From assembly GCF_001458435.1 (NCBI RefSeq), contig NZ_CYSF01000012.1:124001-188000 (forward strand): DNA of 64,000 nucleotides. Direction: 5' to 3'. This DNA comes from Thalassovita mediterranea. Its GTDB lineage: Bacteria; Pseudomonadota; Alphaproteobacteria; Rhodobacterales; Rhodobacteraceae. Positions 16,495-26,691 of the stretch are shown here, in pieces (within the stretch, counting starts at the first letter, position 1; the number at the start of each line of letters is the position of its first letter). The notes under the pieces were generated by a model. It was given only the letters and a program-made list of their open reading frames with translations, did not search any database and had not been told where the DNA came from. The position numbers were made by a program, and so were the translations under genes.

Positions 16495-19302
16495 ATGACC
16501 ACCCAATTCGGCAAAGGCTGTCACCTGCATCTGATCGACGGGTCCGCCTTCATCTTTCGCGCCTACCACGCCCTGCCGCCGCTGACGCGCAAATCTGATG
16601 GTCTGCCGATCGGCGCTGTTTCGGGCTTCTGCAACATGTTGCAGCGCTATGTTGAGGGCAACACAGGCCCCGATGCGCCGACCCATGTGGCAGTGATTTT
16701 TGATAAGGGCAGCCATACGTTCCGCAATGATCTGTATGATCAGTACAAAGCCAACCGCGAAGCGATGCCAGAGGATCTGCGCCCGCAGATGCCGCTGACC
16801 CGCGAGGCCACCCGCGCCTTCAACATCGCCTGCAAAGAGATGGAGGGGTTTGAGGCCGACGATATCATGGCCACCCTCGCCCATCAGGCGCGTGATGCCG
16901 GTGGCCGTGTGACGATCCTGTCCAGCGACAAGGATTTGATGCAGCTGGTTGGCGACGGCGTGGAAATGCTGGACCCGATGAAAAACAAACGCATCGACCG
17001 CGATGGCGTGTTTGAGAAGTTCGGCGTGGGGCCGGAGCGGGTTGTGGATGTGCAGGCGTTGGCGGGCGATTCTGTCGATAACGTACCGGGCGCGCCGGGG
17101 ATCGGGATCAAAACCGCCGCGCTGTTGATCAACGAATATGGCGATCTGGAGTCGCTCTTGGACCGCGCGGGCGAGATCAAGCAGCCCAAGCGCCGCCAGA
17201 CCCTGATTGAAAAACGCGATCAGATCGAACTGTCCAAGAAACTGGTGCAGCTTGATTGTAACATGACCCTCGACTTCACCCTCGATGATCTGGAGGTGAA
17301 GGATCCTGTGGCCGAGGATCTGGTGGGTTTCCTCAGCCAGATGGAGTTTCGCACCCTGACCAAACGGGTCTCTGACCAGTTGGGGGTTGAGGCGCCGGCG
17401 ATCAATGACACCCCGCAATCCGGCGGCGCGGCGGAGGCGGCAGAGGAACCCGCCGATCTGCCCTTTGACGCGGACGCCTATGAATGGGTGAAGGACGCCG
17501 AGGCACTGCAAACGTGGATCGATGCTGCCTACCGTCGTGGCTATGTGGCGGTGGATACGGAAACCACCGGCCTTGATGAAATGCGGGTGGATCTGGTGGG
17601 CATCTGCCTTAGCTCCAACGCGGGTCAGGCGTGCTATGTGCCGCTGGGACACAAGGCGGGCGCGGATGATCTGTTTGGCACCGACCAACTGGCCGAAGGC
17701 CAGATGCCGATGGATCAGGCGCTGGCGGTGCTGAAGCCACTGCTGGAGGATGAAAGCATCCTCAAAATCGGCCAGAACATGAAATACGATGCCAAGATCT
17801 TTGCCCGTTACGGCATTGAGGTGGCGCCGATTGATGACACCATGCTGATTTCCTACGCGCTGCATGCGGGCATGCACGGGCATGGCATGGACGCGCTGTC
17901 AGAACGGTATCTGAACCACACGCCGATCCCGATCAAAACCCTGCTGGGGTCGGGCAAATCCGCCATCACCTTTGACCGCGTGCCGATTGAAGATGCAGTG
18001 AAATATGCGGCTGAGGATGCGGATATCACCCTGCGTTTGTGGCAAAAGCTGAAACCGCAACTGCATCAGCAGCAGGTCACAACCGTCTATGAAACGCTGG
18101 AACGCCCGCTGGTGCATGTCCTGAAGGATATGGAAATGACCGGCATTCAGGTGGACCGCGATGTCCTGAGCCGGATGTCCAATGCCTTTGCCCAGAAAAT
18201 GGCGGGCTATGAGGCGGAGCTGTATGAGCTGGCAGGCCACGAATTCAACGTGCAAAGCCCCGCACAGGTCGGCAAGATCCTGTTCGAAGAGATGGAGCTG
18301 GAAGGCGGCAAGAAGACCAAGACCGGTCAATGGTCCACCCCCGCCGACGTGCTGGAGGATCTGGCGGCAGAACACACCTTTGCCCGCCGCGTGCTGGATT
18401 ACCGTCAGCTGCAAAAGCTGAAATCGACCTACACCGATGCGCTGCAGGACCACATCTACCCTGATACGGGCCGCGTGCATACGTCCTACCTGCAAAGCGG
18501 CGCGAACACGGGCCGGATGGCGTCGAACGATCCGAACCTGCAAAACATCCCCGTCCGCAGCGAAGAAGGCCGCCGCATCCGCGAGGCATTTGTGGCGGGT
18601 GAGGGCAAAGTCCTACTGTCGCTCGACTACAGCCAGATCGAATTGCGCATTCTGGCGGAAATGGCGGGCATTGATGCGCTGAAACAGGCGTTCAAGGATG
18701 GCCATGACATCCACGCCATGACCGCGTCCGAGATGTTTGATGTGCCGATGTCCGAAATGACGCCGGAAATCCGCCGTCAGGCCAAGGCGATTAACTTCGG
18801 TGTGATCTATGGCATTTCGGCCTTTGGTCTGGCGCGCAACCTGCACATTCCACGCGGTGAGGCGCAGGACTTTATCACCCGGTACTTTGAACGCTTCCCC
18901 GGTATCCGCACCTATATGGAAGAGACCAAGGCCTTTGCCAAGGAACACCTGTATGTGCAGACCCTTTTCGGCCGTAAAATCCACATGCCAGAGATCAACG
19001 CCAAAGGCCCGCGTGCTGGTTTCGCCCAACGTGCCGCAATCAACGCACCGATCCAAGGCACAGCGGCTGACGTGATCCGCCGCGCAATGATCCGGATGCC
19101 TGCCGCCATTGCGGGCCTGCCGGCCAAGATGCTGTTGCAGGTGCACGACGAACTGATTTTTGAGGTGGATGAGGCCGCCGCCGATCAGGTCGTGGAACGC
19201 GCCCGTGAGGTAATGGAGGGCGCCGCCGCGCCTGCGCTGCACATGTCAGTGCCGCTGGTGGTGGATGCTGGTCGTGGTGCCAACTGGGCCGAAGCGCACT
19301 AA
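16495..19302 (+). CDS. polA: DNA polymerase I
   Basis: A 935-residue family A polymerase for Okazaki-fragment maturation and repair synthesis. The ATG at 16495 follows GGAGAG and gives the standard N-terminus (LHLIDGSAFIFRAYHALPPL). Three domains are complete. The 5' nuclease covers about 1-290 (VIFDKGSHTFRNDLYDQYKA, ILSSDKDLMQL). The 3'-5' exonuclease (about 345-530) has its acidic residues in VAVDTETTGL, NMKYDAKIFA and YAAEDADITL, so proofreading looks intact. The polymerase (about 560-935) has motif A DYSQIELRILAEMAG, motif B RRQAKAINFGVIYG and motif C LLQVHDELIFEV. Confidence 0.98.
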   Translation: MTTQFGKGCHLHLIDGSAFIFRAYHALPPLTRKSDGLPIGAVSGFCNMLQRYVEGNTGPDAPTHVAVIFDKGSHTFRNDLYDQYKANREAMPEDLRPQMPLTREATRAFNIACKEMEGFEADDIMATLAHQARDAGGRVTILSSDKDLMQLVGDGVEMLDPMKNKRIDRDGVFEKFGVGPERVVDVQALAGDSVDNVPGAPGIGIKTAALLINEYGDLESLLDRAGEIKQPKRRQTLIEKRDQIELSKKLVQLDCNMTLDFTLDDLEVKDPVAEDLVGFLSQMEFRTLTKRVSDQLGVEAPAINDTPQSGGAAEAAEEPADLPFDADAYEWVKDAEALQTWIDAAYRRGYVAVDTETTGLDEMRVDLVGICLSSNAGQACYVPLGHKAGADDLFGTDQLAEGQMPMDQALAVLKPLLEDESILKIGQNMKYDAKIFARYGIEVAPIDDTMLISYALHAGMHGHGMDALSERYLNHTPIPIKTLLGSGKSAITFDRVPIEDAVKYAAEDADITLRLWQKLKPQLHQQQVTTVYETLERPLVHVLKDMEMTGIQVDRDVLSRMSNAFAQKMAGYEAELYELAGHEFNVQSPAQVGKILFEEMELEGGKKTKTGQWSTPADVLEDLAAEHTFARRVLDYRQLQKLKSTYTDALQDHIYPDTGRVHTSYLQSGANTGRMASNDPNLQNIPVRSEEGRRIREAFVAGEGKVLLSLDYSQIELRILAEMAGIDALKQAFKDGHDIHAMTASEMFDVPMSEMTPEIRRQAKAINFGVIYGISAFGLARNLHIPRGEAQDFITRYFERFPGIRTYMEETKAFAKEHLYVQTLFGRKIHMPEINAKGPRAGFAQRAAINAPIQGTAADVIRRAMIRMPAAIAGLPAKMLLQVHDELIFEVDEAAADQVVERAREVMEGAAAPALHMSVPLVVDAGRGANWAEAH

Positions 19303-19341
19303 GCTTAGACTCTATCCTTCGGTTCTGATCACAAGGGGCTA

Positions 19342-19365
19342 GGCGGCAACCGATCAGTTGCCGCC
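19342..19365. terminator. weak hairpin between polA and the PBP1A gene
   Basis: Inverted repeat with 9-bp arms (19342-19350 with 19357-19365) and a 6-base loop that overlaps the stop codon of the minus-strand PBP gene. There is no T-run on either side, so termination by this hairpin alone is uncertain. Confidence 0.35.
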
Positions 19366-21546
19366 AAATATGCCGCGTAGCAGGTCATCAATACCTGTGC
19401 GGGTATCGTCGATGAACGGATCCGGTGCAGCATTGCGTGCAGGCCGCCCACCACGCAGCATGGGCAGCGGACGGGGTGTCATGCCCTGATGCACGCGGCG
19501 CATGGTTTCGTGCCAGATTTCAGCCGGTAGGCCCGATCCGGTCACGCCTGTCAGCGGTGTATTGTCATCATACCCCATCCAGACACCCGCCACATAATCA
19601 GCGGTGAAGCCGATGAACCACGCATCTTTGGCACGTTGCGAGGTGCCGGTCTTACCCGCCACTTCCCAGCCAGGGATGTTGGCGCGTCGGCCGGTGCCTT
19701 CGCTAGCAACCACATGCATCATCCACGTCAGTTCGCGCGCGGCGTCTTCGCTGATCACCCGTTCCCCAATGCCACCGGTGGAGGTCATCAGCGGATCACT
19801 GTCGCCCTGCATTTTCAGTTCTACCAATCCATAAGGCCGCACTGAGCTACCGCCGTTCAGGATGCCCGCATAGGCGCCGGTCACTTCCAGCAGGCTGGTG
19901 TCCGACGCGCCCAAAGCCAATGACGGACCCTTGGCCAGATCGGATCCGATGCCGAAATCAGTGGCGACCTTGCGCACGTTTTCCAGCCCCGCCTCTTGGG
20001 CGATTTTCACCGCTGGAATATTCAGGGATGTGCGCAAGGCCTCGGTCAGGGTGACCGTACCGTGGAACTTGCGGTCATAGTTTTGGGGCGACCAAGGCGA
20101 AGACCCAGGGATATTGATTGTGATAGGCTCATCGACAACCAGATCATTGGCTGACCAGCCCAGCTCCAACGCAGTGGCATAGACAAAGGGTTTGAACGCC
20201 GATCCAGTCTGACGTTTTGCCTGTACCGCGCGGTTAAAGGCGCCTGTCACCTTGGTCTTGCGACCGCCGACCATGGCGCGCACGGCACCATCGGCAGACA
20301 TGACCACAATGGCTGCCTGCGCTTTCGATCCTTTGCGCACCTTTTCAGAGAAGATGTGGTTCATCGCATCCTCAGCTGCCTGCTGGATGCGTTGATCCAA
20401 TGTGGTGCGGATGATCACATCAGAGGTCGAGTTGCGGGTGAAAAATTCGGGCCCCGATGACATGACCCAGTCAGCGAAGTAGCCGCCAGCGCGCGCCTGT
20501 GCGGCGGGCGACAGGGTTGCGGGGTTGGCGCGGGCATTGTCCGCAGCCTTGGACGACAGATAGCCCTGATCCTGCATCAGCCCGATGATGACACCGGCAC
20601 GGTTCTGGCTGCGTTGCAGGTTGCTGGTCGGTGCCAGCGACGACGGTGCGGTCAGCAATCCGGCGATCATCGCCCCCTCTGCCGGCGACAGCGCGGCAGC
20701 GGGTTTGCCGAAGTAGCGTTGCGCGGCGGCCTCGGACCCATAGGCACCACCGCCCATGTAGGCGCGGTTCAGATAGATCGACAGGATCTCATCCTTGGAA
20801 TACTTGGCCTCCATCGCCAGCGCATAGATCGCTTCTTTGCCTTTGCGCCACAAGGAGCCTTGGCGACAGTCCGCCTCGTAGGCGGCTTCGCTTTCCCATT
20901 GGGTTTCATCATAGACCACGCCCAGGCACAGCAGTTTCGCGGTCTGTTGGGTAATCGTTGACCCGCCGTGCCCGGACAATGGGCCGCGGCCTTCACGTAG
21001 GTTGATGCGTACTGCGCTGGCAATGCCGCGCGGCGACAGGCCGAAATGGCGATAGAAGCGTTTGTCTTCGGTGGCGACCACAGCGTTTTTCAGATGTGGT
21101 GACACGGTGTCGGCTGTCACGACGCCACCGAACTGATCCCCGCGCCAGGCAAAGACTTCTCCGCGGCGGTCGGTCATCACGACCGATCCGTTGGCGCGCC
21201 CATCCAAAAGGGCGGTGAATTCCGGCAGGGTGGAGTAGACGTAGCTGACCGCCAGACCCACAACGAGGCCCGCCATCAAGGCGATCCGCCAGGTAAAGGC
21301 CCAGATCAGACCGAACACCCAGCCAAAGATCGCCCGGAAAAAGCGCACAATTGGATTGCCGCCGCGCTTGGTCTTACTGCCCCTTGCTGTTGTTTTACGC
21401 GCTGCGGGTTTGCGAGCTGCGGCCTTTTTGGGCTTTGGTTTGGCTTTGGTCTTGGCTTTGGGTTTGCCCGCGGGTTTCGGGCCATAGCGACGATCTGCCA
21501 CCAACGGCTGCGCCTTGCGACCGGATTTGCGCCCTGAATCACTCAT
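19354..21546 (-). CDS. penicillin-binding protein 1A (bifunctional transglycosylase/transpeptidase)
   Basis: A 730-residue class A PBP that polymerises and cross-links peptidoglycan on the outer face of the inner membrane. The N-terminal 75 residues are an unusually Lys/Ala/Pro-rich cytoplasmic tail. A membrane segment follows near 85-110 (LMAGLVVGLAVSYVY). The GT51 domain (about 150-330) has VVATEDKRFYRHFGLSP with the catalytic Glu and GGSTITQQTAKLL. The transpeptidase (about 400-650) has the nucleophile motif SAFK in RQTGSAFKPFVYA, SLN in LRTSLNIPAVK and KTG in VAGKTGTSQRAKDAW. The gene is convergent with polA. Confidence 0.95.
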   Translation of the reverse strand: MSDSGRKSGRKAQPLVADRRYGPKPAGKPKAKTKAKPKPKKAAARKPAARKTTARGSKTKRGGNPIVRFFRAIFGWVFGLIWAFTWRIALMAGLVVGLAVSYVYSTLPEFTALLDGRANGSVVMTDRRGEVFAWRGDQFGGVVTADTVSPHLKNAVVATEDKRFYRHFGLSPRGIASAVRINLREGRGPLSGHGGSTITQQTAKLLCLGVVYDETQWESEAAYEADCRQGSLWRKGKEAIYALAMEAKYSKDEILSIYLNRAYMGGGAYGSEAAAQRYFGKPAAALSPAEGAMIAGLLTAPSSLAPTSNLQRSQNRAGVIIGLMQDQGYLSSKAADNARANPATLSPAAQARAGGYFADWVMSSGPEFFTRNSTSDVIIRTTLDQRIQQAAEDAMNHIFSEKVRKGSKAQAAIVVMSADGAVRAMVGGRKTKVTGAFNRAVQAKRQTGSAFKPFVYATALELGWSANDLVVDEPITINIPGSSPWSPQNYDRKFHGTVTLTEALRTSLNIPAVKIAQEAGLENVRKVATDFGIGSDLAKGPSLALGASDTSLLEVTGAYAGILNGGSSVRPYGLVELKMQGDSDPLMTSTGGIGERVISEDAARELTWMMHVVASEGTGRRANIPGWEVAGKTGTSQRAKDAWFIGFTADYVAGVWMGYDDNTPLTGVTGSGLPAEIWHETMRRVHQGMTPRPLPMLRGGRPARNAAPDPFIDDTRTGIDDLLRGIFGGN

Positions 21547-21605
21547 ATCAATGTCCTGCCCGAAACATGCTTTTCGTTAATCTTATCGTGCCACGCCCCG
21601 ATTGT

Positions 21606-21687
21606 TGAGACGGTGATTCCGTCTCAGGCAGTTCTTTGCGCGACTATTTTTTGTGCAAATTTCACATAACGCTTAAATTTTGCGCAA
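21606..21687. promoter_or_regulatory. inverted repeats upstream of glnK-amtB
   Basis: The 292-base gap before glnK holds an 8-bp inverted repeat (21606-21613 with 21619-21626). After it come three related motifs: TTTGCGC at 21635, TTGTGCAA at 21651 and the perfect palindrome TTGCGCAA at 21680. The last two lie in a larger imperfect inverted repeat (21651-21662 with 21675-21687). No convincing -24/-12 (sigma-54) promoter was seen. Binding by a nitrogen regulator such as NtrC is a reasonable guess from the gene context, not shown by the sequence. Confidence 0.4.
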
Positions 21688-21838
21688 CGCCGTTGCGGAA
21701 TTCCTGTGCAGTTGCAGCATTTCCTTCACCCAACACCCCACCCTGCTGTTGGTTGAACCCGTACTTTCGCGGGACAGCACGCCCTACTTAAGCGTCGCAC
21801 CCCCGCTGGAATTCGACAGGTTACTGAAGGGGAACAAG

Positions 21839-22177
21839 GTGAAACTGATTATTGCAACGATCAAACCGTTCAAGCTGGAGGAGGTCCGCGAGGCGCTGAC
21901 CGAAATCGGTGTACGCGGCATGATGGTCACTGAAATCAAGGGCTTCGGCTCGCAATCCGGGCACACTGAAATCTACCGCGGCGCTGAATACGCGGTGAAC
22001 TTCGTACCCAAAATCAAACTGGAAATCGTGGTGAGCGCTGCAATGGTCGACCAGACCGTTGAGACCATCACCAACACCGCCCGCACCGGCAAGATCGGTG
22101 ACGGCAAGATCTTCGTGCTGGACGTGGCACAGGCCGTACGTGTGCGTACCGGCGAAACCAACGACGACGCCATCTAA
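21839..22177 (+). CDS. glnK: P-II family nitrogen regulatory protein
   Basis: A 112-residue PII signal protein. The start is GTG at 21839, with AAGGGG seven bases upstream; an earlier in-frame ATG would add 53 residues never found in PII proteins. The T-loop [18 protein letters not shown] carries the uridylylation site Tyr51, and the B- and C-loops are in [13 protein letters not shown] and VRVRTGE. It senses 2-oxoglutarate, ATP and ADP and controls ammonium uptake and assimilation. The amtB gene begins 20 bases downstream, the classical glnK-amtB pair, so GlnK is expected to block AmtB when ammonium is plentiful. Confidence 0.96.
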   Translation: MKLIIATIKPFKLEEVREALTEIGVRGMMVTEIKGFGSQSGHTEIYRGAEYAVNFVPKIKLEIVVSAAMVDQTVETITNTARTGKIGDGKIFVLDVAQAVRVRTGETNDDAI

Positions 22178-22197
22178 GCGCCGAGGGGGAAAGGACA

Positions 22198-23541
22198 ATG
22201 CAAATGAAACGTATCACCAAACTGGGCCTCGTCAGCGCCGCCGCGCTGCTGCCGACCCTGGGCTGGGCCGAAGAGGCCGCCCCCGTTGCCGGCGTAGATG
22301 CCGCCAGCGACACCATCTTTATCCTGAACTCGCTGCTGTTCCTTGTGGGTGGCTTCCTGGTGTTCTGGATGGCTGCAGGCTTTGCGATGCTGGAGGCCGG
22401 TCTGGTCCGTGGCAAAAACGTAACCATGCAGCTGATCAAGAACATCTCGCTGTTCTCGCTGGCTGCGATCTTCTACTACCTGATCGGCTACAACCTGATG
22501 TACCCGCTGGGTACTTGGTCGGTTGACGGTATCCTGTCCGGCGTCTGGGGCCCCGGTGTTCTGGAAGCTGTTGGCGTTGGCCGTGATGGCGCTGATGACT
22601 ATGGTTATGCTTCGACCGGTTCGGACTTCTTCTTCCAGCTGATGTTCTGTGCAACCACCGCGTCGATCGTTTCGGGCACCCTGGCCGAGCGTATCAAACT
22701 GTGGCCCTTCCTGATCTTCACCATCATTCTGACCGCTATCATCTACCCGCTGCAGGCGTCGTGGAAATGGGGCGGCGGTTTCCTGGATCAGGCTGGCTTC
22801 CTGGACTTCGCTGGTTCGACTGTTGTGCACTCCGTAGGTGGCTGGGCCGCTCTGACCGGCGCGCTGATCCTCGGCCCGCGTATCGGTAAATACAAAAACG
22901 GCAAAACCATTCCGATCCCTGGTTCGAACCTGACCCTGGCAACTCTGGGTACGTTCATCCTGTGGCTGGGTTGGTTCGGCTTCAACGGTGGTTCGCAGCT
23001 GGCCATGGGCACTGTGGGTGACGTTGCAGACGTAAGCCGCATCTTTGCCAACACCAACACTGCTGCCGCAGGTGGCGCCATCGCAGCGCTGATCCTGACC
23101 CAGATCATGTACAAAAAGCCTGACCTGACCATGGTTCTGAACGGCGCGCTTGCTGGTCTGGTGTCGATCACCGCTGAACCGCTGACCCCGTCGCTGGGTG
23201 CTGCCACCCTGATCGGTGCCGTAGGTGGTGTGATTGTGGTCTTCGCTGTACCGATGCTGGACAAGCTGAAAATCGACGACGTGGTTGGCGCCATCCCGGT
23301 CCACCTGATCGCCGGTATCTGGGGCACCATCGCAGTTGTGCTGACCAACTCCGACGCGTCGCTGGGCACTCAGCTGTACTCCATCGTAGTGGTAGGCGCC
23401 TTCACCGTGGTTGTTTCCGCAGTGGTCTGGTTCGTACTGAAAGCGATCATGGGTCTACGTGTCGATGAAGAGACCGAAATCAACGGTCTGGACATGGCAG
23501 AACTGGGCATGGAAGCATACCCTGAGTTCTCCAAGGGCTAA
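22198..23541 (+). CDS. amtB: ammonium transporter
   Basis: A 447-residue Amt/Rh channel of the inner membrane. A signal-peptide-like N-terminus (KLGLVSAAALLPTLGWA) is followed by about eleven hydrophobic helices. Family signatures are FAGSTVVHSVGGWAALTGAL, containing the first pore His, and GAIPVHLIAGIWGT, containing the second, with FWMAAGFAMLEAGLVRGKN near the start. It is paired with glnK and shares its regulation. Codon use is strongly biased, as in well-expressed genes. A strong terminator follows. Confidence 0.97.
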   Translation: MQMKRITKLGLVSAAALLPTLGWAEEAAPVAGVDAASDTIFILNSLLFLVGGFLVFWMAAGFAMLEAGLVRGKNVTMQLIKNISLFSLAAIFYYLIGYNLMYPLGTWSVDGILSGVWGPGVLEAVGVGRDGADDYGYASTGSDFFFQLMFCATTASIVSGTLAERIKLWPFLIFTIILTAIIYPLQASWKWGGGFLDQAGFLDFAGSTVVHSVGGWAALTGALILGPRIGKYKNGKTIPIPGSNLTLATLGTFILWLGWFGFNGGSQLAMGTVGDVADVSRIFANTNTAAAGGAIAALILTQIMYKKPDLTMVLNGALAGLVSITAEPLTPSLGAATLIGAVGGVIVVFAVPMLDKLKIDDVVGAIPVHLIAGIWGTIAVVLTNSDASLGTQLYSIVVVGAFTVVVSAVVWFVLKAIMGLRVDEETEINGLDMAELGMEAYPEFSKG

Positions 23542-23567
23542 GCTCTAAGGAACCCAAGATGTAAAAG

Positions 23568-23596
23568 ACCGGGGCCTTTCGGGGCCCCGGTTTTAT
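23568..23596 (+). terminator. rho-independent terminator of glnK-amtB
   Basis: 9-bp GC-rich stem (23568-23576 with 23583-23591), short loop, then TTTTATTTT. It lies 27 bases after the amtB stop. Confidence 0.92.
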
Positions 23597-23647
23597 TTTG
23601 CCTAGAAGTTCGGCTTGCAGCACAGATCTGCTAAGATCTCTGGTGTA

Positions 23648-24145
23648 TCAGCTGTTGAGCCAGTTGCGCAGTTCATCCAGTGTTGCGCCCGCATCAACCA
23701 CAGCGCCGCCGGTGAACTCTTCCAATGCCGTGATATTGGCACCGTTGACACCCACCAGTACCGGCACCTCTTTTTCCAGCGCCAACGCGATGGTGGAGCG
23801 GAAGCCGCGCCCGTCGGCCTCATGCTTGCCGAACTTGTTGATGATCACCAGTTTTGGCGACGCATCAGACAATTGGGCTTCGGTGATCCCCACCGCCTGT
23901 TCCAGCGCGACGGTATCCAGTCGGCAGCCGCGGGAATCCCTGCCAAGGTTCTGCGAAATGCGCACGACGGGGCCTGTGGGCAGAATTTGCAGGTCCATAT
24001 CGCATTTCTCCTGCGGGGCGCATTCGATGTCGTGCTGTACAGCACCAGCCAGCGCGACGCCGTCAGCGGTCAGCTCTTCGGCGAAGGCAGCTAACAGGCG
24101 GTTTAGTTCACCGCGTTCCGCGATCCGTACATAGCCGATTTTCAT
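23648..24145 (-). CDS. DUF2478 family protein (putative nucleotide-binding)
   Basis: A 165-residue protein. DUF2478 marks include CDMDLQILPTG, RISQNLGRDSRGCRLDTVAL and LVIINKFGKHEADGRGF, the last resembling the NKxG region of P-loop-like NTPases, and a C-terminal VPVLVGVNG. Homologues are often found by molybdenum-related genes, but none is here. The gene lies 12 bases after tex on the same strand and is probably co-transcribed with it. Function unknown. Confidence 0.8.
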   Translation of the reverse strand: MKIGYVRIAERGELNRLLAAFAEELTADGVALAGAVQHDIECAPQEKCDMDLQILPTGPVVRISQNLGRDSRGCRLDTVALEQAVGITEAQLSDASPKLVIINKFGKHEADGRGFRSTIALALEKEVPVLVGVNGANITALEEFTGGAVVDAGATLDELRNWLNS

Positions 24146-24157
24146 CGCGGCTCTCCT

Positions 24158-26491
24158 TTAGCGTTTCTTCATCGCATCCATCAGTGCGGCACCCAGCGCG
24201 CCAGTGTCATTCCCTTTAGATTGGGGCTTGGCGCTGAATTTACCACCCTTGGGTCCTCTTAGTGTGCCACCTTTGGGACCGCCACGCGGCCCGCTCTTGG
24301 CATCACGATCCCGACCGCCAGCAGCCCCGCCGCCATCTTTGCGCATCGACAGACCGATGCGATTGCGCGGCACGTCCACCTCGGTCACGCGGACCTTGAC
24401 CACATCACCTGCCTTCACCACCTCATGCGGATCTTTGACGAAGCGATCTGCCAATTGGCTGACATGGACCAGCCCATCCTGATGCACGCCAATGTCAACA
24501 AAGGCGCCGAAGGCCGCCACGTTGGTCACCGTGCCCTCCAGCGACATGCCGGGTTTCAGATCTTTGATGTCATCAATGCCCTCAGCAAAGCTGGCGGTTT
24601 TGAAATCGGGGCGCGGGTCGCGGCCGGGCTTTTCCAGTTCCGCCAAAATATCGCGCACAGTGGGCAGGCCGAAGGTGTCATCCACAAACTCCTCCGCCCG
24701 TATACGGCGCAGCTGGGCCTCATCCCCCATCAAATCGCGCAAGTCACGACCGCAGGCGGCAACGATCTTGCGCGCCACACCATACGCCTCTGGGTGAACA
24801 GACGACGCATCCAGCGGTTCCGCCCCATCCGCGATGCGCAGGAAGCCTGCACATTGCTCAAACGCACGCGGGCCAAGGCGGGAGACGTCCAGCAGATCCT
24901 TCCGCGTCTTAAACGCGCCATTGATGTTGCGGTGGCTCACGATTGCCTCGGCTAAGCTTTCCCCCAGGCCGGATACCCGCGCCAGCAGCGGGGCGGAGGC
25001 CATGTTCAGATCAACGCCAACGGCGTTCACCGCATCCTCAACCACTGCATCGAGCGAGCGGGCCAGTTGGAACTGATCCACATCGTGCTGATATTGGCCA
25101 ACGCCGATGGATTTCGGTTCGATCTTCACCAATTCGGCCAACGGGTCCTGCAAACGGCGGGCAATCGACACCGCACCACGCAGGGAAACATCCAGATCAG
25201 GAAACTCCCGCGCCGCCAGTTCCGAGGCGGAGTAGACAGAGGCGCCGGCCTCACTAACAACCACCTTGGTCGGCTTCGCCCCCGGCAGTTCGCGCAGCAG
25301 GTCGGCAACCATCTTTTCGCTTTCACGGCTAGCGGTGCCATTGCCGATGGCGATCAACTCGACGCCATGTTCCTTGATCAGCTTCGCCAGTGTCACCTGC
25401 GACCCGCGCAGGTCATTTTTCGGCTGGAACGGATAGATCGTATCGGTCGCCAGCACCTTGCCCGTGGCATCCACCACCGCGACCTTGCAGCCGGTGCGGA
25501 TACCGGGATCAAGGCCCAGTGTCGCCTTCGCCCCCGCGGGCGCGGCCAGCAGCAAATCCTTGAGGTTGCGGGCAAAGACTTGAATGGCTTCATCCTGCGC
25601 CCGTTTGCGCAGATCACCCATCAGATCCAGCATCATCGACAGCGACAGTTTCACCCGCCACGTCCACGCCGCCGCCTTGCGCAGCCATTGATCGCCCGCT
25701 CCATTGCCGCTGACGTTCAGCGACGCTGCCACCATATCAGGAGCGCGATCTGCATCCTCCTCAGCCGGTGCGATATCGACGCTCAACACGCCTTCATTGC
25801 TGGCCCGCATCATCGCCAATGCACGATGGCTGGGGGCGTCTTTCCATGCCTCTTGGTGATCGAAATAGTCCGAGAATTTGGCGCCTTTGGCTTCCTGTCC
25901 TTCGATCACCTTGGCCTTGATTAGCGCGTTTTTCTGCATGAAATCACGCAGGGATCCGATTAGCGCTGCATCTTCGGTCAGACGTTCAGCGACGATGTCG
26001 CGGGCACCGTTCAGCGCAGTTTTCACATCTGCCACAGCCTCACTCACATAGCCAGCGGCCAGCGCCTCTGGATCAGCACTACGATCCGACAGGATCGCAT
26101 CCAGCAGCGGCTCCAACCCATTTTCACGGGCGATCATCGCTTTGGTGCGGCGTTTGGGTTTGTAGGGCAGATAGAGGTCCTCTAGCTGCGCCTTGGTATC
26201 CGCACCGGCGATGGATTTCGCCAGATCATCGGTCAGCTTGTCCTGCGATTTGATCGAGTCGAGGATGGTTGCGCGGCGCTGTTCCAACTCTCGCAAATAG
26301 GCCAAACGATCAGACAGGGTCCGCAGCTGGCTGTCGTCCAACCCGCCTGTCACCTCTTTACGATACCGCGCGACGAAGGGCACGGTTGCGCCCCCATCCA
26401 GCAGCGTCACCGCCGCGCCCACCTGACTGGCGGCAGCGCCGATTTCTTTGGCAATTGTCTGGTTGATGCGCAGATCGGTTTGGGGCGCCAT
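24158..26491 (-). CDS. tex: Tex family transcription accessory / RNA-binding protein
   Basis: A 777-residue Tex protein. The start at 26491 ([20 protein letters not shown]) is preferred; an upstream extension would add low-complexity residues. Order of domains: helical Tex N-region ([17 protein letters not shown]), YqgF/RNase H-like domain ([17 protein letters not shown]), helix-hairpin-helix repeats ([20 protein letters not shown]), and the S1 RNA-binding domain near 640-710 ([20 protein letters not shown]). The C-terminal tail is basic and Gly/Lys-rich ([18 protein letters not shown]). Tex binds nucleic acid and affects transcription; the detailed role is not fixed. Confidence 0.95.
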   Translation of the reverse strand: MAPQTDLRINQTIAKEIGAAASQVGAAVTLLDGGATVPFVARYRKEVTGGLDDSQLRTLSDRLAYLRELEQRRATILDSIKSQDKLTDDLAKSIAGADTKAQLEDLYLPYKPKRRTKAMIARENGLEPLLDAILSDRSADPEALAAGYVSEAVADVKTALNGARDIVAERLTEDAALIGSLRDFMQKNALIKAKVIEGQEAKGAKFSDYFDHQEAWKDAPSHRALAMMRASNEGVLSVDIAPAEEDADRAPDMVAASLNVSGNGAGDQWLRKAAAWTWRVKLSLSMMLDLMGDLRKRAQDEAIQVFARNLKDLLLAAPAGAKATLGLDPGIRTGCKVAVVDATGKVLATDTIYPFQPKNDLRGSQVTLAKLIKEHGVELIAIGNGTASRESEKMVADLLRELPGAKPTKVVVSEAGASVYSASELAAREFPDLDVSLRGAVSIARRLQDPLAELVKIEPKSIGVGQYQHDVDQFQLARSLDAVVEDAVNAVGVDLNMASAPLLARVSGLGESLAEAIVSHRNINGAFKTRKDLLDVSRLGPRAFEQCAGFLRIADGAEPLDASSVHPEAYGVARKIVAACGRDLRDLMGDEAQLRRIRAEEFVDDTFGLPTVRDILAELEKPGRDPRPDFKTASFAEGIDDIKDLKPGMSLEGTVTNVAAFGAFVDIGVHQDGLVHVSQLADRFVKDPHEVVKAGDVVKVRVTEVDVPRNRIGLSMRKDGGGAAGGRDRDAKSGPRGGPKGGTLRGPKGGKFSAKPQSKGNDTGALGAALMDAMKKR

Positions 26492-26691
26492 CGGGATCCT
26501 CTCATTCTCAGGGAGGGTCACCATAGAAGCGGCTGCGCGGGAGGGGAAGGTGGAATTGCGCGCATATCGCCTGCTGGGCGCGCATCCGCACAGCCGGCGA
26601 TGCGGCCTCAACAAACTGTCACCATTGCCCCCTACCGTTGGGGCGTCAGAAGTGGCATGTTGTGCCATTGTTTCGCGGCCGGAAGGAAAAG

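Noticed and set aside
16357-17883. 508-codon open frame on the minus strand
   Set aside because: Antisense to the 5' nuclease and exonuclease domains of polA; no recognisable motif and shadow-like composition.
21627-21838. Sigma-54 promoter for glnK
   Set aside because: No GG-N10-GC arrangement with the flanking TGGCAC/TTGC context was found.
22174-23304. 376-codon open frame on the minus strand
   Set aside because: Antisense to amtB; Gln/Arg/His-rich shadow composition.
26492-26691. Possible purine riboswitch upstream of adenine deaminase
   Set aside because: Only a short GC hairpin and a 5-bp dyad are present; the three-way junction and conserved loops of purine riboswitches are absent.
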